The notes beneath the pieces are model-generated. The model searched no databases. It worked only from the letters and a program-made list of their open reading frames with translations, and had not been told where the DNA came from. Below, piece after piece: positions 56,699 to 64,000 of a DNA stretch of 64,000 nucleotides; the first letter of the stretch is position 1, and every line of letters begins with the position of its first letter. Made by a program: the position numbers and the translations under genes. This DNA is from Symbiodinium natans. Lineage: Eukaryota > Sar > Dinophyceae > Suessiales > Symbiodiniaceae. The DNA is taken from contig CAJNDS010002381.1 in NCBI GenBank assembly GCA_905221605.1, positions 202,548-266,547 on the forward strand. The letters run 5' to 3'.

Positions 56699-57700
56699 TT
56701 AACAACATCTAGGAACATCAGGCACAACCAGTCCATTCTGGGAATCAACAGCACATGCTGCACGGGCCTGCACTTTGAAGAGCAAAACTGCAACAAACAG
56801 CAACAGCGCCAATGCGGCCTTTCGTAACGGTGAGCGACTTACTCCTCGTCGCTTGCTCAATCTCTTTGTCGAGCTTCTGGACAAGCCTGCCACTTGTTTG
56901 AGGGGCATTGATTCTATCGAGAACTCCCTGCTGGATGCGAGAAGTCGCCAGGCTCGCTTATCCTTTCCGGCACGTTGGGCTTGCTCTTTTCGCTTGTGCA
57001 TCTGGGCTAGCCATGTCGGTGTGTCGTTGAGGTCGAACACCTTGATTGCACTGCACAAGCGGTTGGAAGTGTGATGCTTGTATGGCAGAGGAGTTCGCCT
57101 CGACCTTGCGCGGGGGCTCCGCTTTCTGAAGCTTCTTAGCCACCTCCTCCCTCTCCTGGCGAATGTCGAATAGTGACTGTATGACATGTCTCGTTGAATT
57201 GGTGATGCAGCTCATTAAGAATGAAGAACAGAGGTGGCACAACGCTGGCCACGCACGGCTGATTCGTGCTCGCCAACTGCTTCGGCAAACCGAAGATCAC
57301 GTCAGAGCATACATCAGTCAGGTCCTCGCGATTCGTCCAATCCGCCATCCAGATTGGGTCCACATCTTCCTGCACAGGAAAGACAAGGACTGGGACTTCA
57401 AATCAGCAGGTGTCATGCCTCATCTTGCTCTATCTGCTCCTTGGCTGGGTTGTAAAGGCTGGCATCTCAACGAAACCTCTTCCCCACACTCTGAGCCTGA
57501 GGCGGAGCCAGTAGCCTGTAAGCTCTCGGCTTCCACACCCTCGCACAGGTACAATGTTACAAACAAAATTCGCACAAGCTCTGCGGTGGTCCTCCTGCTT
57601 CGATGCGGGAAGGCGTCGTTTGGCACTCCGGAAAAAGGCCAAGCAGGAAGCCGTCAACGCAGCCACGAGCAGTGGAACCTTAAGTCGTGATCCCCCATCA
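56699..57700 (-). CDS. Charged coiled-coil gene, multi-exon, unknown function
   Basis: Minus-strand exon pieces in order: about 57640-57480 (VTLYLCEGVEAESLQATGSA), about 57375-57280 (VDPIWMADWTNREDLTDVCS), about 57180-57090 (SLFDIRQEREEVAKKLQKAE), about 57045-56925 (VFDLNDTPTWLAQMHKRKEQ), then after a CATCCAGCAG acceptor about 56918-56838 (VLDRINAPQTSGRLVQKLDK), ending at a GTAAGTCG donor near 56838. Charged heptad-like segments suggest coiled coil. Start, stop and most junction phases are not resolved. Confidence 0.55.
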
Positions 57701-58878
57701 CCAGATTTCTATGCTTGTGTCTGTTGTTCTGCATTTTGCTGATCGTCACTTTATTGTCCACGCTAAAGGGCTCAGCAAGTTGCGAATACGAAAGGCCAAA
57801 GACAAAAAAAACTGTCCCACTGAAAAGGCTTGTCGTTCTGGCAGGCAGCATCCACCAACTGCATGTGCAGCAAGTTATCACAACACACGTGGGGAACCAT
57901 GGGGAACCTACATTTTTGGCCGGACAACACCGGACAAATCTGGGCCCCCAGCAATGATGGCAAGCATAAGGTGCTGCCGGTCCAACCAGCGATGTGCGAC
58001 CGCAATGTATGCGCCGAACAGCACCTGAGAAGGATCATCTAGCACGTCGTTTCTGTCGCAGAAAGGTCAGGGCACGGCCATCAGCATCTGCCCGACGTTC
58101 TCCGAAATCAAGGCGGCGCTGCCTGCTCGGCATCTTGTTCTGCAACCTTGTTCTCGACCGTGCTCCACAGACGCTCTACAGCGACATTGTAATATCCTGT
58201 AATGCTGGCGGTCAACAGTGTCGTTGACTCTAAACCGATGACCGAATGCCAACAACTAAGGTGTTCTTCTGCCTTACATAACACCTTGTCAATGCCCAGG
58301 TCCAAGTATTCCTTAAATTTGTAGTACAAGCATGTTGGTTCTGCCTGCAGCGCATGCGAGCATTAGAACCAGTAGAATTCGGAACAACAGCACTGTGCCT
58401 CCCTCCAGTGTCGCGGATGCAACACTCACCTTGTCCTGTCATTCGCTTGGACGAACAGCTCAGAATCAGCCTGCCATGCCCTATGCCCTGACCTGCCTCT
58501 GCACCCATAGCTTCACAAGGGGGAAGGCCGAAGACCCAACAAATTCAATACTCCCCTCACGAGCCATGAGGCTATCGACGCGTCAAAGATTTAAAAAACG
58601 ACTGAGAACATGCAGTGCATGCGCAGTAGACTGCAACACTGGCAATCACAAATCACTGCAAGGAGCTGCTTGAGTACATTCTGGCCGCCAGATGCGACTC
58701 CGCAAGCAATCACGATCTTGCATCTAGCGAATCTTGCTGGTCTAATGGCGCAGGCTTTGTGCGTCTCAGACCTGCATAGTATGCATGGCGCTCCTGCCGC
58801 ATCTCCTGCTGAGCAAGCGCGAGTTTTCGAAGTCTCCTACCATCAATGCGCGGCTGCATTTGCATAGCTACATTTGCA
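57701..58878 (-). other. Unassigned; one exon-like piece
   Basis: Minus 58200-58148, after an AGCATTACAG acceptor, reads YYNVAVERLWSTVENK and could be an exon. The rest shows no supportable gene. Confidence 0.3.
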
Positions 58879-59480
58879 GGTGGTGGCGGTGGTGGTGGTG
58901 GTGGTGCTGCTGCTGCTGCTCGGTGTGGGTGGTGTGGGTGGTGTGGGTGCTGTGGGTGGTGCGTGGATGGTGAGGGTGGTGTGGGTGGCGTGTGGATGGT
59001 GTAGGTGGCGTGTGGATGGTGTGGGTGGCGTGTGGATGGTGTGGATATGTGTGGATGGTGTGGATGGTGTGGATAGTGCGGATGGTGTGGATGGTGGGTG
59101 GAGGTGGGTGGCGTGGGGTGGAGGTGGGTGGCCGTGAGATGGCGGTGGGGTGGCGGTGGGTGGCGGTGGGTGGCGGTGGGTGGCGGATGGTGGCGGTGGG
59201 TGGCGGTGGGTGGCGGTGGGTGGCGGATGGTGGCGGTGGGTGGCGGTGGGTGGCGGTGGGTGGCGGGCGTGGGTGGGGTGGGCGGATGTGGGCGGCGTGG
59301 GCGGCGTGGGCGTCGTGGGTGGCGTGGGTGGCGTGGGTGGCGTGGGTGGCTGGGTGGCGTGGGCGGCGACGGCTGCGGCGAGGACGGAGATGAGGGTGGT
59401 GATGCTGGTGAGGATGGTGGCGAGGGCGGTGAGTGCGGGGAGTGTGATGCGGGTGGTGAGGGCGGTGGTGAAGGCGGTGC
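58879..59480. repeat. GTGGGTGGC minisatellite, G-rich on plus
   Basis: About 600 bp of GTGGGTGGCG, GTGTGGATG and related units with strong strand asymmetry (G and T on plus, almost no C apart from isolated ones). The 282-, 286- and 233-codon Pro/Thr/His frames on minus and the Gly/Val/Trp frames on plus are repeat artefacts. Confidence 0.95.
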
Positions 59481-60799
59481 AGGTGAGGGTGGTCGTGGCA
59501 GAATGTGGCAGAAGTGAGGCAGCAAAAACCGAGGCACGACACACGTGGATGAGGACACATGTACTGAAGTTGTGGGGTCAGACGAAGTGCAGCAACGTCA
59601 CCGCTGATCTGCAACAGAGTGCAGGAAGCCAAGCGCTGCTGGCGGGGATGCTGTGTTAGAGCGACCGTTCTCGGCAAACTACTACCACGGCTGTACACAC
59701 AGAATTGCAAACGCCGCAAGTTACCCATCAGTAGGGGGTCTCATGCTGCGCAGTCCTCCTCCATCTCCTCATCTAGCACACGCTGATGGAACTCGGCCCA
59801 TCCCGGCGGCAAGACAGCCTGAGTCTGGCAAAATGAGCGATCCGGTTGACTTTCACAGTAGCAGCACCCGATTGCTTTGCCTTCGCAGAGTCAAACTTTG
59901 CAAACAAAGGCCAGTCCTCGGCAGCTTGAGCTGAAGAGAACCCAGAAATACCCAGAACATTCCAGCAACACAGAATTGTGAAAATTATCGTACACACTTC
60001 GTACACACAAGGTCAAGTCGCATCTCCGCGGTGCTGCAGCTCCTGCAAGATGCGCAACGAAAGCACAGCAGGCCCAAAAAAACAGCCGCCCTTGAGAGCT
60101 TCCAACGCGAGAGGGAGCGGCAACATCCGACGCTAGCAACAGCTAGCCGCACTTCGCTAAATAAACAGCAGCGTACACTTCTGCAGCTGCACGCCACATC
60201 TTCTCACGAAAGCAGCTCCTGCTTCATTATTTCATTATGCTACATGATGCTATTTTCGAGCAACCAGGGTCAAGCGCAGCTCTGGGTCGGACCAGCATTG
60301 ACGCCGTATGAGGCCGTCGCACCATGTCACACCCAGGCACTGCGACTGCTGCGAAGCCGCTACGAATTCAGGGGATGCAAGGCTTGCTCACGTTGAAATC
60401 TCGGTACATGTCTTGGCAAAGCAGCGAGAAACACGCAGATCTCAGTTGTTGCGCACACTGCATTGCTTTCCTCACTTCTAAAGCCGTTGCAGGAGAATAA
60501 AAGTGCATGATGCCTGGTACTGGACAAAACCCATCACATGCAGTCACCATCAGTCAGCTTCTGGGGAAGCACTGTCACTCACTATGATATACACTGGTAG
60601 GACGACATATCAGCTCAGAGAAACTGGATCACTACTAGCTGCGACTCGGGCGGGGCAACAGGATTAGACAACACAAGCGAACTGAATCGCGGAACGCCGG
60701 GTCGGAGCACCGCATCGGCACAAGAGAGCCAACTAGATGAGGATCACGTGATGGCTGTATCGGAGCGTGGTGGTGGGGTGCTCAGGATGTACCCAAGGA
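59481..60799. other. Unassigned 1.3 kb
   Basis: Minus 59935-59800 reads SAQAAEDWPLFAKFDSAKAK and might be an exon after a CTTCAG acceptor. Minus 60130-60030 has three competing frames. No gene is named. Confidence 0.35.
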
Positions 60800-61860
60800 T
60801 GACGCCTACATGACCTCCAGGTTAGAACCTATCTGATCTCGCAGCGACGGTTCCAGTCTGATGCTTCCTCTGCTCACTCATGTGCCGCGGATGGGGTGCG
60901 AGGACGTCCGGCGTGCCTAGGCGACCACCTGACGCAGGAAGCTTTGGAGCAATGTATGTTGCAGGAATGAATGAATGCATCCTGTCCAATGTTTTTTTAG
61001 GTTTCGGTGCGATTTTTCAAGACAGCAGCTTTGGTGCCGCAAGCTCCTTCTGTACACGAAGCAGCCTACCAGCAGCATCCGTCTGGTCAGCAATGCGAAA
61101 AAGACTTGTTCGCGGTGATTCGTGGTGTCATGAGAATATCCTCGTTACTCATAGACAGAACCAAAGAGTTCATTCGACGCAAATTCTCGGCTTCTACAAA
61201 TAATATCCTGAAGTGCATCGCTGACAACGAAACTAATTGATGCTTGCCATTTGACCGAGTACTTTTGCAGGCTTCCTTGCTTTGCATGCCTCAGAGCCTG
61301 GAATATGTTGCTATTGGTTGATGTTGATTTTAAGCCCTGGAAAGTATCAAAAGGGGACCATTTACTTTTGGGCATGACCACTTTTAGCTTACTTACCAGC
61401 ATCTTTACGACAGACGTTCCAAGCCGACTATGGATTGACCATGTATAGAAGGAGCTCGCCGTGAGATGCTTTTGCTTGTTTCCTAGGCTTCTTGCTTGGC
61501 ATGCACTTCAGTATAGTGTATGTATGCCTTGAAGCCGACAGGGTTGCATGGAATGAATATCTCTTTGGTTCTGTCTATGAGTAACGGGACGAGTCTCACA
61601 CCGCGAACAAGTCTTTTTCGCGTTGCTGACCAGACGGATGCTGCTGGTAGGCTGCTTCGTGTACGAAGGAGCTTGCGGCACCACAGCTGCTGTCTTGAAA
61701 AATCGCACCGAAACCTAAAAAAACATTGGACAGGAGTCGCCCAGGCACGCCGGACGTCCTCGCACCCCATCCGCGGCACATGAGTGAGCAGAGGAAAGAT
61801 CAAACTGGAACCGTCGCTGCGAGATCAGATAGGTTCTAACCTGGAAGTCATGTAGGCGTC
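60800..61860. repeat. Long inverted repeat, arms about 360-420 bp
   Basis: The left arm, 60800 to about 61221, is the near-perfect reverse complement of about 61499-61860, with a spacer of roughly 275 bp. Outer ends are GACGCCTACATGACC on the left and its complement with one mismatch on the right. The left arm carries about 55 extra bases (about 60924-60979) absent on the right; other differences are a few substitutions and a short indel near 61117-61140. Both arms contain the same protein-like segment (VHEAAYQQHPSGQQ) after a TTTTTTTAG, so it may be an inverted duplication of an exon or a foldback mobile element. No target-site duplication was recognised. Confidence 0.85.
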
Positions 61861-62845
61861 AAGGTTTGCAGTGTTGATGCACACGGCAAGCCGGGCACGT
61901 CGTGTGAGCCGATTGAGGGGCGCGCGCGATCCGGCTCGTCTAAGCTGAGTTCTGAGAAGGCGCTGTGCCTCCTGATCTGTTTTGTTGTTTCCGCTGATCC
62001 GATTGGCTGATCTGATTCCGCGCTCTGATTCCAACCCAACCGCCCCTGATACCTTCAGCTTCCACTGTCATGACGTCAGCCATTGATGATGCAGCGGTGC
62101 TGGATGCTATGACAGAGCCGAGATGAAACTCGTTCGTTGACCAGTAGTACAAGTACTGGAACCGCCGGTTTCCAGAGCCGGGAAGAAAACTCGTCGAGTT
62201 CTAGTTCAGTCAAGTACTGCCTACACTTCCTCGACTCCTAGACTGAGTGCTAGCGCGTGGCTGGCGCGGTACGAGCGCCACATTCGTGTGTCAGGAGCTG
62301 TAGTTGCGGGGTCGCCTCATATTGAACACACAAAGTTGATGCAGGTCATAGTTCGCGTTACCTTCTTCTTAAAAATCAAACAAGTAACACGGCGTTTACG
62401 AACTCGCCATGTCAAAAGTTGTCGACTCCTGAAGCTTGATGTAGACAACGTCACGCCCAAGCACAGCAACTTTTGCATATCCCTGACCAGCGAGGAGGCA
62501 CATTGCCAGTGCTAACGCGTCTACGCATTATGAAGACATTCTCCGGAGCGCCTTCGGCAAGAGAATTGAGTCGACCTCGCAAGGGTTGCAGCTGCAATTG
62601 CGGTCAGAAGATCATTGAAGATAATTGCAGTCCTGCACTAGTAGCTGCTGTTGCTCTGTTGGAGTTTCTGCACACCCTTGTTCTAGCTCCAACAACCGTC
62701 TTGCGGGTGCCTCCAGCCACCGAGCACCACGCGTCACTTCAACAACCTCATGCTGTACATTGCTGCGCAGCTCTAGGACAGCATGAGTCGACAACAAAGC
62801 GTTGATGCAAGTATATTGCCTTGGTGCAGCATTCGGGGGCCCTGC
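61861..62845. other. 3' flank of methyltransferase gene, unassigned
   Basis: Probably contains the last exons of the FkbM-type gene (minus 62800-62612 stays open, Glu/Arg-rich) and otherwise nothing that can be supported. Confidence 0.35.
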
Positions 62846-63945
62846 AATGATGCGGATGTCGAATTCTTCGAACGACAAGCCCCTCAGAACAGCCAACTCC
62901 TTGCCCAGCAGCACAGCACATGCCAAACACCTTCACTGCCAGGAGAAGAGATATGAAGAGATGGCTGACCTGGTGTTCAACGTCGATGCTGAGCAAGTCG
63001 ATGCGCTGGCCAGAAAGCCCACCTTCGCGTAAAATTTCGGTCAATGGCAGGCAGTCCTCACGCAAGATTTTGTTTGGTTGGGGGGCGGCTCTCGGGCCTG
63101 TCTTATGCTGTTGTCAGCTGCTCTCGTAATCTCTAGCAGTCCGCATGGAACTCCAGCTTGCCATCCCGGTCGGAGAATGGACGCCCAGCGAAACCGGCCT
63201 GTTGCAACGGTTGCACTCAGTGTCTCCGCAGCGTTTCTGCACATCTTGAAGCAGAGAGCGAAGCAGAGAGCGAAGCAGAGAGCGAAGCAGAGAGCGAAGG
63301 AGAGAGAGCGAGAGAGAGCGAGAGAGAGCGAGAGAGAGCGAGAGAGAGCGAGAGAGAGATTTCGTGTGCACATTGGCACATTATGGACACAGCTCGGCAC
63401 CTCGTCAACGCAATTCCTCGCAGACAGATGGACATGAGGAGGAGGTCATGGTTTTAATGGGCTCTCTTCCAAAGAAGCATAAAGAAGCCACAATGAAACA
63501 CCGAAGCCCGGAGAAGCAGGTCAACCATAAAACTGCTGCATCTCTCAACGCGTCAACCCTACTGACGTGCCCCTGACCTCCAAAAGAAGTCTCAAAACCC
63601 TGAACTCTTAACCCGGTTGCAAGTTCTGATTTCCGTGTGCCGGCTGCTGTTCTCGAGCCATGACAACACAAAAACCAGCTTTCATGCCGCAGAGACACGT
63701 AAAGACCCGACAGGAGCGATAGGCCTGCAGCAATCATCCATGATTTCATCAAGCTCGGCAGGGGAGATCAAAAAGACGCAGGGACTCTGACACTGACTGT
63801 GACACGTTTTCATCTGAGACGCCTCTAGGATAAAGCTGAGGTGAGGATTCGGCTCAATGCAAAGACCTTGCCAGCCCAAACAGCGGTCAAGCATGACCTG
63901 AGGCGCAGCCAAGGCTACGGAATCATCGATTGAATCGATGCCTCT
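62846..63945 (-). CDS. FkbM-type methyltransferase, partial at right edge
   Basis: Exons: from about 63945 or beyond the window down to 63823 (MLDRCLGWQGLCIEPNPHLS, GC donor), 63056-62970 (LTEILREGG, then IDLLSIDVEHQ, GT donor, phase 0) and 62899-62846 (ELAVLRGLSFEEFDIRII, GC donor). The FkbM family are SAM-dependent methyltransferases; IEPNP and the IDxLxIDVEG-type motif are their hallmarks. Here the Gly after DVE is His (DVEHQE). One or more exons between 63823 and 63056 are missing from my model, and that intron contains a GCGAGAGA microsatellite. The substrate cannot be told. The 5' end lies outside or at the edge of the window. Confidence 0.82.
63249..63358. repeat. AGAGCGAAGC/GAGAGCGA microsatellite
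   Basis: Four AGAGCGAAGC units followed by about six GAGAGCGA units, within the span of the methyltransferase gene. Leu/Ser and Glu/Arg repeat frames across it are artefacts. Confidence 0.93.
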
Positions 63946-64000
63946 CAAGTCACAAAATTTACAAAAGCCACAAGCGCCGGCTGTCAGCTACCAACGCCGA

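Noticed and set aside
58710-59728. Three long minus-strand frames rich in Pro, Thr and His, and plus frames rich in Gly and Trp
   Set aside because: All are generated by the GTGGGTGGC minisatellite.
1-64000. Bacterial contamination or symbiont DNA
   Set aside because: Spliced exons, leader relics, telomere-like tracts and absence of operons or Shine-Dalgarno-led genes all point to a dinoflagellate nucleus.

Overview
This 64-kb window is nuclear DNA of a dinoflagellate; a Symbiodiniaceae-like or other suessialean genome fits best, but the species cannot be told from the sequence. Three things seen directly support this. (1) The recognisable genes are cut into many short exons whose introns begin with GC or GA as often as GT and almost always end in AG followed by G. 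(2) There are genomic relics of the dinoflagellate trans-spliced leader: a 20/21 match at 37659-37679 and a degenerate tandem copy at 8282-8318. (3) There are many interstitial CCCTAAA/TTTAGGG-like tracts and large micro- and minisatellites. There are no bacterial operons, rRNA or tRNA genes or CRISPR arrays that I can see.

Every gene I can identify lies on the minus strand, so the window looks like one unidirectional gene cluster read from right to left. From right to left: an FkbM-type methyltransferase cut by the window edge (64.0-62.8 kb); a long inverted repeat (61.9-60.8 kb); a GTGGGTGGC minisatellite (59.5-58.9 kb); two coiled-coil-type genes of unknown function (57.7-56.7 and 53.3-52.1 kb); a DXD-type glycosyltransferase (49.1-46.6 kb); exons of unassigned genes around a 700-bp CA microsatellite (45.8-41.9 kb); an SPB4/DDX55 DEAD-box RNA helicase resolved from start to stop (40.4-37.85 kb); a spliced-leader relic followed by a small unknown gene (37.7-36.7 kb); a divergent sirtuin (32.4-29.0 kb); a JmjC oxygenase (27.6-18.4 kb) whose 5.9-kb intron contains an entire HpcH/HpaI-type aldolase gene (23.3-19.7 kb); two identical tandem copies of a cytochrome c oxidase subunit 5b-like gene (17.4-15.4 kb); a dinoflagellate-type secreted protein of unknown function (14.8-13.0 kb); and an ankyrin-repeat gene (10.6-7.4 kb). 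The leftmost 7 kb is mostly minisatellite, telomere-like sequence and unassigned possible exons.

The exons were joined by hand, using protein-family patterns, reading-frame phase and AG|G acceptors. Where I state phases, each exon length was counted and the codon across the junction was checked. I had no homology search or transcript data. Long open frames inside simple repeats, and frames antisense to the genes above, are treated as shadows. There is no obvious pathway cluster: the genes are a mix of housekeeping (respiration, ribosome biogenesis), protein or small-molecule modification (JmjC, sirtuin, FkbM, glycosyltransferase) and metabolism (aldolase), which is usual for dinoflagellate clusters. 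The features most worth attention are the gene-in-intron arrangement, the 18- and 22-nt microexons, the GC/GA-AG introns, and the oxidase gene duplication whose identity stops exactly at an AG and at the stop codon.
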